Below are positions 7,666-15,662 of a stretch of DNA of 64,000 bases, piece after piece; the first letter of the stretch is position 1; every line of letters begins with the position of its first letter. The notes beneath the pieces were generated by a model, which saw nothing but the letters and a program-made list of their open reading frames with translations, ran no database searches and was not told the DNA's origin. Origin of the DNA: Fibrobacter succinogenes (GTDB taxonomy: Bacteria; Fibrobacterota; Fibrobacteria; Fibrobacterales; Fibrobacteraceae); NCBI GenBank assembly GCA_902761355.1, contig CACWJY010000012.1, positions 30,869-94,868 on the forward strand, written 5' to 3'. The position numbers and the translations under genes were made by a program.

Positions 7666-10600
7666 ATGAGTGTCGCGAACCTTTCTGTACGCCGCCCGGT
7701 ACTCATGACCGTGATGGCGCTGGTGATTATTCTGCTCGGTGCCTTTGGGGCTTCTAACCTGGGCGTGCGTGAATACCCCAACGTAGACTACCCGCTGATT
7801 CAGGTGCGAACTTCTTACCCGGGTGCAAACGCAGCCGTGGTCGAAGCTGAAGTCACTGAAATTTTGGAAGCCTCCATCAACAGTGCATCCGGCATCAAGG
7901 CGCTCACCTCTACAAGCCGCGACGGGTTCTCTTTCATTAACATTGAATTTGAAACGGGCATGGACCTGGAAGCGGCCGCCAACGAAATCCGCGACCGCGT
8001 GAGCCGCGTGCGCCGCAGACTCCCTGACGATGTAGATGAACCGACCGTCTATAAATCCGACAGTGACTCTGATCCGATTTTGATGGTAAGCCTTGTGAGC
8101 GACAGGCTCGACCCGATGGAAGTTTCGGAACTGGCGAACAACTTTGTCAAGGAACGCCTACAGACGATTAACGGTGTTTCCGAAGTCGCCATCTGGGGCG
8201 AAAAGCGCCCCACGGTACGTTTGTGGATTGACCCGATACGCCTGCAAGCGCTTGGAGTCTCGGGTGCAGAAATGTCTGCGGCCCTTAAGAAAGGTAACCT
8301 GGAACTTCCCTCGGGCTCCATCGAAGGCAGCGAGACCACGCTTTCTATCCGAACCCTCGGCCGAATCCTCGATCCGAAAGCATTTGAAAACATCGCTGTA
8401 AAAACAGCAGAAGATGGCACCGTCATCCGCATTTCAGATGTAGCGGACATCCATTACGAACCGAAGGATACCCGTACGGGCTTTAGGCGTAACGGCAAGA
8501 ATTCCATTACGCTGGCGCTGATGGCGCAGCCGGGTTCAAACCATGTGGAAATCGCCGATGAATTCTATAAGCGAGTCGAAGATATCCGCCGCGAGATTCC
8601 CGAAGGTGTGGATGTTCTTTACGGACGAGATACTTCGGTAAATATCCGAGCCTCCATTCGAGAAGTCGTAGAAACCATCTTTATCGCGTTCCTCCTGGTG
8701 ATTGCAATTATCTTTGCATTCCTGCGCGAAGGGCGTACGACACTGATTCCGATGGTGGTGGTGCCGGTATCTGTAATCGGTAGTTTCTTTGTACTTTACT
8801 TGTGTGGGTTCTCGATAAATGTATTGACCTTACTTGCAATGGTCCTTGCAATTGGCCTAGTGGTCGATGATGCCATCGTGATTGTCGAAAATATTTACCA
8901 CAAAATTGAAAAAGGAATGACCCCTAAGCAGGCGGCCGTCGCAGGTACAAACGAAATCTTCTTTGCTGTTATAGCGACTTCAGTAGTGCTGATGGCTGTT
9001 TTTATTCCGGTGCTTGCATTAGGTGGAACGACGGGGCTTCTGTTCCGTGAATTCGTGGCGGTGATGATCGGCACGGTATTCCTTTCTACTTTATGCGCAC
9101 TTACACTTTCGCCGATGCTCTGTTCCAAATTTTTGCGACATCAAAAACAGGGCTGGTTTTTCCGTGTGACGGAACCGTTCTTCGATTGGCTAAACCGCAT
9201 TTATGCGGTGCTCTTGGGAGGGTTCCTTAGACTACGAATTCTCCTATTCCCTGTAGTTGCAGCACTCTTGGCGGCAGCCTATTTCTGCTTCAATAACATG
9301 AGTAGCGAAATGGCACCCACCGAAGACTCTAATGCAGTCATGGTGAACCTAAGCATGCCCGAAGGCGTTACGCTCACTCGCACCAAACGTATGGCCGACG
9401 CCTTTGCAGAAGAAGTTATTGGGCTCCTAGACAGCAATGAATATTCTGAAATTCAAGCGGGGGCCTGGAATGCAGGCAACTCGAGAATGCGCTTAACGTT
9501 GAACGACGACAAAAAGGCACGTCGCCCACAGAGCGAAATCGCGCGAGCCATTCAGTTGCTCGGCAACGAATATCCCGACTTGCGCGTGATGGTTTTCGAA
9601 CCACAAAGTATTAGTACTCAGCGCGGAGGCCTTCCGGTGCAGTTTGTGCTGCAGGCTCCGAATATTGAAATTCTACGTACGCTTGTTCCCAAGTTCGAAG
9701 AAGAAGCAAGCAAGAGTCCTGTGTTCAGTGTGGTGAATACGAACCTCCGCTTTACCAAACCCGAACTGCACATTGAAATTTTGCGCGACAAGGCAAACGA
9801 AGAAGGTGTATCGGTGAACGATATTGCCCAGGCGGTGCAGCTTGCAATTAGCGACCAGACTTACGGTGAATTCTACAAGGATGGACGCCAATACGATATT
9901 ATCGGTGCCGTCGGTTACCAATACCGCAGCATGCCGGAGAATATTTCGATGCTTACAGTCAAGAACCGCAAAGGCGAGCTCGTGAGCCTCGATAACTTTA
10001 TCCGCTTTAGTGAGCAGTCGGCGTCGCCGTCGCTGCCACGTTACAACAGATTCAGTGCCGCAACGATTCAGGCGGGCCTTGTGCCCGGCAAGACGATTGG
10101 CGACGGTGTCGAAGAAATGCGCCGCATTGCGAAGAGGCTTCTGAAAGATTATCCGAACGTAAGTACCGCCTTGAGCGGCTCGTCGAAGGAATTCGAGGAA
10201 AGCTCCAGCGGTCTCTACATCGTGTTCCTCTTGGCACTTGCGCTGGTGTTCCTGGTGCTTGCGGGGCAGTTCGAAAGCTTCCGTGCGCCGTTCGTGATTT
10301 TCTTTACGGTGCCACTCGCCTTGGCGGGTGCTTTGACTTGCTTGTTCCTTACGGGGCAGACGCTCAACATCTTCAGTGAAATTGCGTTGATTCTACTGAT
10401 TGCACTTGTGACGAAGAACGGCATCTTGATTGTGGAATTTGCGAACCAGATTGCAGCAAATACGGGCTGCAGCAAACTGGAGGCGGCTCGGCAGGCGGCG
10501 GAACGCCGCTTCCGCCCAATTTTGATGACAAGCCTTTCGACGGTATTGGGCGCCGTGCCCTTGATCCTCACGGGCACCCCGAGCCGCATCGCGATGGGCA

Positions 10601-10731
10601 TCGCCATCGCCGGTGGCCTCACCTTCGCAACCTTCATGACACTCTTTATTGTGCCTGCGGCTTACAGCTTCTTTGCGGGTAAGGTAAGGCTTGACGCCAT
10701 GAAGAGCACCGACGCAAGTAAAATGGCTTAA
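7666..10731 (+). CDS. RND-family (HAE1/AcrB-like) efflux transporter
   Basis: A 1021-residue inner-membrane pump of the hydrophobe/amphiphile efflux type, normal length for the family. It opens with the usual NLSVRRPVLMTVMALVIILLGAFG first helix. The TM4 proton-relay pair is intact (VVDDAIVIVEN, Asp401-Asp402) and so is the TM10 lysine (VTKNGILIVEF, Lys917). These correspond to AcrB Asp407, Asp408 and Lys940. The gene follows its adaptor after 9 bp with AGGGG before the ATG. Substrate cannot be told from sequence. It differs from the second RND protein in this window (37566-40709), which lacks these residues. Confidence 0.93.
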   Translation: MSVANLSVRRPVLMTVMALVIILLGAFGASNLGVREYPNVDYPLIQVRTSYPGANAAVVEAEVTEILEASINSASGIKALTSTSRDGFSFINIEFETGMDLEAAANEIRDRVSRVRRRLPDDVDEPTVYKSDSDSDPILMVSLVSDRLDPMEVSELANNFVKERLQTINGVSEVAIWGEKRPTVRLWIDPIRLQALGVSGAEMSAALKKGNLELPSGSIEGSETTLSIRTLGRILDPKAFENIAVKTAEDGTVIRISDVADIHYEPKDTRTGFRRNGKNSITLALMAQPGSNHVEIADEFYKRVEDIRREIPEGVDVLYGRDTSVNIRASIREVVETIFIAFLLVIAIIFAFLREGRTTLIPMVVVPVSVIGSFFVLYLCGFSINVLTLLAMVLAIGLVVDDAIVIVENIYHKIEKGMTPKQAAVAGTNEIFFAVIATSVVLMAVFIPVLALGGTTGLLFREFVAVMIGTVFLSTLCALTLSPMLCSKFLRHQKQGWFFRVTEPFFDWLNRIYAVLLGGFLRLRILLFPVVAALLAAAYFCFNNMSSEMAPTEDSNAVMVNLSMPEGVTLTRTKRMADAFAEEVIGLLDSNEYSEIQAGAWNAGNSRMRLTLNDDKKARRPQSEIARAIQLLGNEYPDLRVMVFEPQSISTQRGGLPVQFVLQAPNIEILRTLVPKFEEEASKSPVFSVVNTNLRFTKPELHIEILRDKANEEGVSVNDIAQAVQLAISDQTYGEFYKDGRQYDIIGAVGYQYRSMPENISMLTVKNRKGELVSLDNFIRFSEQSASPSLPRYNRFSAATIQAGLVPGKTIGDGVEEMRRIAKRLLKDYPNVSTALSGSSKEFEESSSGLYIVFLLALALVFLVLAGQFESFRAPFVIFFTVPLALAGALTCLFLTGQTLNIFSEIALILLIALVTKNGILIVEFANQIAANTGCSKLEAARQAAERRFRPILMTSLSTVLGAVPLILTGTPSRIAMGIAIAGGLTFATFMTLFIVPAAYSFFAGKVRLDAMKSTDASKMA

Positions 10732-10782
10732 TAAGACCGCTCGGCTCTATAGCATCAACAAGAATACGATATCGCCTCGCTC

Positions 10783-10827
10783 CCACCTAAAGGTGGCCAT
10801 GTACACTAAGGCCTAAAGGCCAGGTGT
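10783..10827. repeat. Two short hairpins with CTAAAG centres after the RND operon
   Basis: CCACCT-AA-AGGTGG (10783-10796) and GGCCT-AA-AGGCC (10810-10821) are perfect stems sharing the centre CTAAAG. The second is enclosed by ACAC (10803-10806) and GTGT (10824-10827). They lie 50-100 bp after the RND stop codon but lack a T run, so they are not simple terminators. Confidence 0.6.
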
Positions 10828-10839
10828 CCAAAGGTCGCC

Positions 10840-10947
10840 AACACGACTCGTTAAATAAACCTAAGCCGAATACAGCAGAAACAAGTTTACTTGTTTCTAT
10901 TGTTGAGGCGCCGGTTTATGCAATCACATTGCAATACGAGTCGTGTT
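10840..10947. other. Branched inverted-repeat structure, possible structured RNA or palindromic element
   Basis: Nested perfect inverted repeats fill a gene-free stretch. The outer 12-bp stem is AACACGACTCGT (10840-10851) with ACGAGTCGTGTT (10936-10947). Inside it are TAAACC (10856-10861) with GGTTTA (10913-10918), which encloses the hairpin AGAAACAAG-TTTA-CTTGTTTCT (10877-10898). A second hairpin, TGCAAT-CAC-ATTGCA (10919-10933), fits directly between that stem and the outer 3' arm. Together they fold as a compact three-way junction with almost no unpaired bases at the joint. No ORF of note is present. The 318-bp gap (10732-11049) otherwise holds the two hairpins listed separately and the promoter of the next gene. 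Confidence 0.55.
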
Positions 10948-11036
10948 TGGCTCACACGAAACCGCTCGATTTGAGCAAATAAGTCTTTTTGGCCTCACAG
11001 GCACCCCGAGAACTTTCGTATTCTTTACAATTTTCT

Positions 11037-11042
11037 TACATT
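11037..11042 (+). promoter_or_regulatory. -10 element (TACATT) of a probable leaderless gene
   Basis: TACATT is followed by exactly 7 nt (TGAAGTA) and the ATG at 11050. No Shine-Dalgarno is present. The -10 and spacer closely resemble the divergent Omp gene at 13367 (TATATT-TGAAGTG-ATG). Confidence 0.55.
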
Positions 11043-11049
11043 TGAAGTA

Positions 11050-12321
11050 ATGCGTACGATAAAGATTCTTCACGGATTGGCCTTTGCATCTACCCTCGGA
11101 ATTGCGGCAGGTCTTATTAGTATTATTCCATTCAACCCAGTATCCTGGGTAATGTGCATTGCCTTAATCATATCCTGCACTTTACAAATCGTATACCTTT
11201 TGATGGTCGACGAATCTGAATTTGAGTGTGCGCTTCGTAAACGCGAAATGTACGCTTTCTGCGTGCTGGCAATTATCATAGCCGGCATACTCGCCACCAA
11301 AGATTCCGTTCATAGTGTCCCCACCATAACGGTAAGCATCGCTAAAAACGCCTGTTTCTGGTTAACACTTTTCGAGCTTTACCTTTTTAAACGGATCTAC
11401 ACATTCGTAAATAAGGAAGACGCACCGGCCCCCGACACCAAGCAAAAAGAGGAAGCCGAGAAGCCCAAACATGTTGTCAAAGAAGCAATTAAGAGAAAAT
11501 GGACCAAGTTTACGTTATCTAGCGCTGAACGCGAACTGTATTCACTCATTGGTCTTCTCTCTGTCAAAAAAGAAATCCTTTCTCTTAAGAATGTCATCCT
11601 TGCCCAAAACAAGCGTGTCGCCGCCGGACTTCCGCCTGTACCCATGTCTTACCATTGCGTCTTTACCGGGAACCCAGGTACTGGTAAAACCACCGTCGCA
11701 AGAATCGTCGCTCAAATCTACAAGGATCTTGGGGTTATCGAGAAAGGACATTTGGTCGAATGTGACCGTTCATCCCTAGTCGCAGGCTATGCCGGACAAA
11801 CCGCCATCAAGACCAACGAAGTCATCGACAAGGCCCTCGACGGAGTCCTCTTTATCGACGAAGCCTATACTTTAGCCCGCAGTGACGGACAAGATTCCTT
11901 TGGTCAAGAAGCCATCGACACCCTCTTAAAACGAATGGAAGATGACCGCAACCGACTGGTTGTCATAGTCGCCGGTTACACGGACGAGATGAAAAAATTC
12001 ATCGACAGCAACCCCGGACTTTCTTCACGTTTTAACCGCTATATCGAATTCCCAGATTACAGTGTCGCCGAACTATTTGAGATTTTCAGAAGACTCGCCA
12101 TCAAGCAAAAGCTGGAGTTCTCTGTCGACTTTGAAAACGCCCTCAAGGCTTTGCTACAACATATCGTGACCAAGGCCGACCGTACGTTTGGCAATGGTCG
12201 CGGCATTCGTAATTTGTACGAAAAGACCTTGGTAAACCAGGCAAACCGTTTGGCTCAAAAAGATTACGGTGTTTCTGAATTGCTAAAGCTTTTGCCCGAA
12301 GATTTGCCCAGCGACTATTAG
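11050..12321 (+). CDS. Membrane-anchored CbbX/SpoVK-like AAA+ ATPase
   Basis: A 423-residue protein with two parts. Residues 1-118 contain three or four hydrophobic segments (for example LHGLAFASTLGIAAGLISII, VMCIALIISCTLQIVYLLMV, AFCVLAIIIAGIL). After a charged linker (about 122-150) comes a CbbX/SpoVK-type AAA+ module: Walker A GNPGTGKT (207-214), the pore-loop region SLVAGYAGQTAIKT, Walker B GVLFIDEAYTL, sensor VVIVAGYTDEM and arginine-finger region NPGLSSRFNRYIEF. CbbX proteins remodel inhibited Rubisco; soluble relatives of unknown role are common, so Rubisco activation should not be assumed. The multi-pass N-terminus is unusual. The stop codon overlaps that of the convergent outer-membrane gene. 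Confidence 0.85.
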   Translation: MRTIKILHGLAFASTLGIAAGLISIIPFNPVSWVMCIALIISCTLQIVYLLMVDESEFECALRKREMYAFCVLAIIIAGILATKDSVHSVPTITVSIAKNACFWLTLFELYLFKRIYTFVNKEDAPAPDTKQKEEAEKPKHVVKEAIKRKWTKFTLSSAERELYSLIGLLSVKKEILSLKNVILAQNKRVAAGLPPVPMSYHCVFTGNPGTGKTTVARIVAQIYKDLGVIEKGHLVECDRSSLVAGYAGQTAIKTNEVIDKALDGVLFIDEAYTLARSDGQDSFGQEAIDTLLKRMEDDRNRLVVIVAGYTDEMKKFIDSNPGLSSRFNRYIEFPDYSVAELFEIFRRLAIKQKLEFSVDFENALKALLQHIVTKADRTFGNGRGIRNLYEKTLVNQANRLAQKDYGVSELLKLLPEDLPSDY

Positions 12322-13367
12322 AACGCTTCTCTCAAATCAATCGTGATTCCAACATGCTTGCCATCTACAAGAGACAAGTCGGCACGAGCATGGAGTTTTT
12401 CAGACCGATTTAAGGCTAAACGACCTCCAAAGCCCACGGCATAGTGAACAGGGCGATTGAACAATTCACTAAAATAAGGGGCCGATTGCAAGGCTTCTCC
12501 AAAAACAACCCCGCCAAACCGCCAGAACAGGGGTCTGCGCAATTCCAGTTGCCAAATCAAAGCCTGGGTATCGCTCCAAATTCCAGATTCTACACCACGG
12601 AAACGTTTGGTACCATCTGGCCCAGCAAGCCTACCCAACGGAACATTGTCGCCTCGACTCTGCCGTGCATAAAGCCCTGCCGCAAGAGAAGTTTCCCAGA
12701 ACAAAGGAACATAGAACCTAGTATCAAGCGTTTCGGTATGGTAAGAGAAATCTCCACCAAAAAACACTTCTTCAAAACTAGCGTAATAACCCTTTGTAGG
12801 CCAGTTCGCATTGTCGTTCTTATCGACAACAAACAGATAACCGCCGCCTAAATAATAACCATCCTGATAATTTTTAGGAAAGCCTTTATCGAGCTTGTTA
12901 TCTCGCGCTTCACCTTCTAGAACAACTCCATAGCGAAAAGGAATCTCTTTGGGAATACCAAAGTTCATTTCTAAGGGGAGCCGGCCATAAACAAAAGAAC
13001 TGTTATATTCATCGACCGGATCAAAACTACCTCGAGACCCACGTTCAAAAAGCGAATACTGCCACTTGTTCAGGTTCAGCTTGGCAGGAATATGCAGATG
13101 GTCGCCAAGTAGCCACAGATTCGGAGCATATTGAAACTGAAACTGCTCTCGCGTAGTACCGCGTGCAATAAAGTCCATCGACGAAATATTTTCGCCACCT
13201 TGAAACGGCCTAAAGAACAAAACAAAAACTGTCCCGTACTGTATCTTGGTTTCTTCGGTGTAAGCGCCAAAAGGAAGTACCGAGAAACGCTGAAAACGAT
13301 CCTTCGCAAAAGCGGAACCCGCAAAAAATACAAGAAAGCAAAACAATAAAACAATTTTCGACTTCAT
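12318..13367 (-). CDS. Outer-membrane beta-barrel protein, Omp85/surface-antigen type
   Basis: A 349-residue secreted protein (signal MKSKIVLLFCFLVFFAGSAFA). The C-terminal 200 residues look like the Omp85/bacterial surface antigen barrel: GYYASFEEVF, a strand pattern DTRFYVPLFWETSLAAGLYARQ, then GDNVPLGRLAG and a RFRGVESG segment like the conserved (V/I)RG(Y/F) element of the family. It has no POTRA domain, so it is a barrel-only member. It ends in Phe, as many barrels do. ATG at 13367 is chosen over an upstream GTG because it begins a clean signal peptide and lies 7 nt after TATATT with no Shine-Dalgarno, a probable leaderless start. Role unknown. Confidence 0.7.
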   Translation of the reverse strand: MKSKIVLLFCFLVFFAGSAFAKDRFQRFSVLPFGAYTEETKIQYGTVFVLFFRPFQGGENISSMDFIARGTTREQFQFQYAPNLWLLGDHLHIPAKLNLNKWQYSLFERGSRGSFDPVDEYNSSFVYGRLPLEMNFGIPKEIPFRYGVVLEGEARDNKLDKGFPKNYQDGYYLGGGYLFVVDKNDNANWPTKGYYASFEEVFFGGDFSYHTETLDTRFYVPLFWETSLAAGLYARQSRGDNVPLGRLAGPDGTKRFRGVESGIWSDTQALIWQLELRRPLFWRFGGVVFGEALQSAPYFSELFNRPVHYAVGFGGRLALNRSEKLHARADLSLVDGKHVGITIDLREAF

Positions 13368-13374
13368 CACTTCA

Positions 13375-13380
13375 AATATA
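13375..13380 (-). promoter_or_regulatory. -10 element (TATATT) of a probable leaderless gene
   Basis: Minus-strand TATATT, then TGAAGTG (7 nt), then the ATG at 13367. No Shine-Dalgarno precedes the ATG. Confidence 0.6.
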
Positions 13381-13457
13381 TATTGTTTGTTTCTTATTTC
13401 TACACACAATCGGCATAAAAAATTTAATTTTCACACCATAAATACAAGGATGTGTGT

Positions 13458-15590
13458 ATGAATAAAAAATTTAAAGCAGTTGCCTTCACTGCAATTTCTG
13501 CAATGGCAGCAACAGCCATGGCGCAAGCAGCCAGCATTACCGTCGACCCGACTGCAACCAAGCAAGAAATTGTCGGTTTTGGCGGTGGATCCGTTTATTA
13601 CCAGAGCTGGATTACTGCACTTGCCGATAAAAACAAGCAAGCTCTTTTTGACACCGCCTTTACAGGCCTCAATCTTTCCCTTTTGCGCGTGGGCAACTGG
13701 CTTCAGGCAGACACAGCCAAGATAAGCCAAGATGACATCGCCATCGTGCAGGCTGCCAAGCAGCGCCTCGGCAACCACCTGAAAATCGAGATGTCTAGTT
13801 GGTCTGCACCGGGTAGCCTCAAGCCAAGCGGCAGCGTGAACGGCAAGGATGGTTCCAGCAAGTCCGCGAACTCTCTGAAAAAAGTCAACGGCGACGCCTA
13901 CGGTTCTTACGCATACACAGATTTCGCCGCCTGGTGGAAAAAGAGCCTCGAAGCTTACAAAGCCGCAGGTATCACGCCCGACTACATCAGCATTCAGAAC
14001 GAACCGGACATGAATGCCGACTACGAAGAAACCCTGTTCGAACCCACCGAGACAAGCGAAATGGCTGGCTATAAAGAAGCCTTAAACGCTGTCTACGACG
14101 CCGTAAAGGGCCAGACCAAAATTCTCGGACCGGAACCTCTCGGCATCGGTTACAGCAACTTCCAGAAGTACGCCAAGGAATTGGACGACAACAAGTTGGA
14201 CGGCTATGCCTACCACCTGTATCATGCAGGTGATGGCAACGACAACTCCGGCAACAACTACCTCGCTCCCGAAAACTTCCGCAAGGCCATGAAGTCCATC
14301 GGCTCCACTTACGGCGGCAAGGGCAAGCCGATTATCATGACCGAGTTCTGTAACATGCTTGACAAGACCCGCGAAGAAGACATGGTGGGCCTAGCCCACA
14401 TTATGCAGGTCGGCTTTACCGATGGCCAGCTCGGCGGTTACATCGCCTGGGAACTCTTCTGGGGCAACGGCTCTGGTCAGCTCATCGGCGTTTGCACCGA
14501 AGGCTGGGGCAGCTGCAAAAAAGATGAAATCGTCATCGGTCCTGAATACCACGCCATGCGCCACTATTCCAAGTTCGTGAATCCGGGCTGGAAGGCCATT
14601 TCTGCGACCACCACCGAGAGCGCCCTCAAAACGGTCGCTTTCGCAAGTGCTTCTGGAGACTCCGTTTCTGTGGTTGTCATCAACACCGGCAAAACCGCCA
14701 TTCAGCTTGACGCTCCGGCTATTAGCGGCATGAACGTCGCAACCGCAGTGCAGTCCAAGGAAAATGGTTTCAAGAGCAAGAACATCACCATTGCCAGCTG
14801 CTACATGCTCCCCGCACGCTCGGTGACGACGCTTGTGTTCACCAAGACTGCAGCCGCCTCGACCGTCGCCGCCTGCCAAGACGAAACCACCGACCCGAAC
14901 TACACTGAACCGGTTATTGTCCCGTCTGCAGACATCGTTGTCATTGACTACTCCAAGACCACCGATATTTCTACCTGGCAGGCCATGAGCGACGACCTCG
15001 GCGCCGTCACCTACGAAGCCGGCGAACTCGATGGCGTTACTGGTTACGTAAGCGTACCGCTCGCCGGTTGCAAACAGGCCGATTGCGGCTACAAGAGCCA
15101 GCTTCTGAACATCAGTGACGAAGGCGCCGCTGCACTGGCAAATTGCTCTGAATTGGTGATCACCATGCGCAGCCAGGATAACTCCAACGCCTACGTAAAC
15201 GTGGGAGCCGCAAACGGTGGCAGCTGGGTCGATTACCAGTATGGCCGTACTGCAGCCGCGGGCAAATGGAGCGAAACTACGGTAGACCTTGAAAAAGAAG
15301 GCGACAATGAATCCACCGCCCTCACCTTCAACAGTGACGCAAGCGGAATCTACATCGCAAAGATCGTGGCTACCGGTTGTAGCAGCACCTCTGGCATTAT
15401 AAAGACCCCAAAATTTGTAGCGAACGACCGCTACATGCCCGCACAGGTATTCGACCTGAACGGCAACCTCGTGTGGAACGGCATCAAGGGTCAGGCATTC
15501 AATGCAGACGGTACACTCCGCCTAGACCTTCGCCAAGGCATGTACCTCGTAAAGACAAGAACCTCGACCGTCAAGGCTCTTAAAAAGTAA
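13458..15590 (+). CDS. Secreted GH30-family glycoside hydrolase, probable xylanase, with C-terminal modules
   Basis: A 710-residue secreted enzyme. A signal peptide (MNKKFKAVAFTAISAMAATAMA) precedes a GH30 catalytic domain of about 450 residues. It has the family's opening QEIVGFGGG, the acid/base Glu182 in SIQNEPD and the nucleophile Glu296 in MTEFCN. The GH30 beta-sandwich follows (VSVVVINTGKTAIQ). After a linker rich in Thr/Pro/Asp there is a carbohydrate-binding-like domain (about 490-650; VTYEAGELDGVTGYV, SWVDYQYGRT). The last 45 residues form a Fibrobacter tail (VFDLNGNLVWNG, GMYLVKTRT, VKALKK). GH30 enzymes of this kind cleave glucuronoxylan or related beta-glycans; exact substrate is not settled here. 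ATG at 13458 has AAGGA upstream; an in-frame GTG at 13452 is less likely. Confidence 0.88.
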   Translation: MNKKFKAVAFTAISAMAATAMAQAASITVDPTATKQEIVGFGGGSVYYQSWITALADKNKQALFDTAFTGLNLSLLRVGNWLQADTAKISQDDIAIVQAAKQRLGNHLKIEMSSWSAPGSLKPSGSVNGKDGSSKSANSLKKVNGDAYGSYAYTDFAAWWKKSLEAYKAAGITPDYISIQNEPDMNADYEETLFEPTETSEMAGYKEALNAVYDAVKGQTKILGPEPLGIGYSNFQKYAKELDDNKLDGYAYHLYHAGDGNDNSGNNYLAPENFRKAMKSIGSTYGGKGKPIIMTEFCNMLDKTREEDMVGLAHIMQVGFTDGQLGGYIAWELFWGNGSGQLIGVCTEGWGSCKKDEIVIGPEYHAMRHYSKFVNPGWKAISATTTESALKTVAFASASGDSVSVVVINTGKTAIQLDAPAISGMNVATAVQSKENGFKSKNITIASCYMLPARSVTTLVFTKTAAASTVAACQDETTDPNYTEPVIVPSADIVVIDYSKTTDISTWQAMSDDLGAVTYEAGELDGVTGYVSVPLAGCKQADCGYKSQLLNISDEGAAALANCSELVITMRSQDNSNAYVNVGAANGGSWVDYQYGRTAAAGKWSETTVDLEKEGDNESTALTFNSDASGIYIAKIVATGCSSTSGIIKTPKFVANDRYMPAQVFDLNGNLVWNGIKGQAFNADGTLRLDLRQGMYLVKTRTSTVKALKK

Positions 15591-15610
15591 TCGATTAAAA
15601 AAAACATCAA

Positions 15611-15637
15611 AAAAAGGAGGATTTAATCCTCCTTTTT
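15611..15637. terminator. Bidirectional terminator between GH30 gene and Omp gene
   Basis: AGGAGGATT-T-AATCCTCCT is flanked by A and T runs on its two sides, so it can stop transcription of the GH30 gene and of the convergent gene ending at 15663. Confidence 0.85.
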
Positions 15638-15662
15638 CTTTTTTAGGCAAACCTTTACGACT

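Noticed and set aside
11050..12321. Rubisco activase role for the CbbX-like ATPase
   Set aside because: No Rubisco or Calvin-cycle gene is nearby and the protein is membrane-anchored; the family resemblance alone does not support that function.
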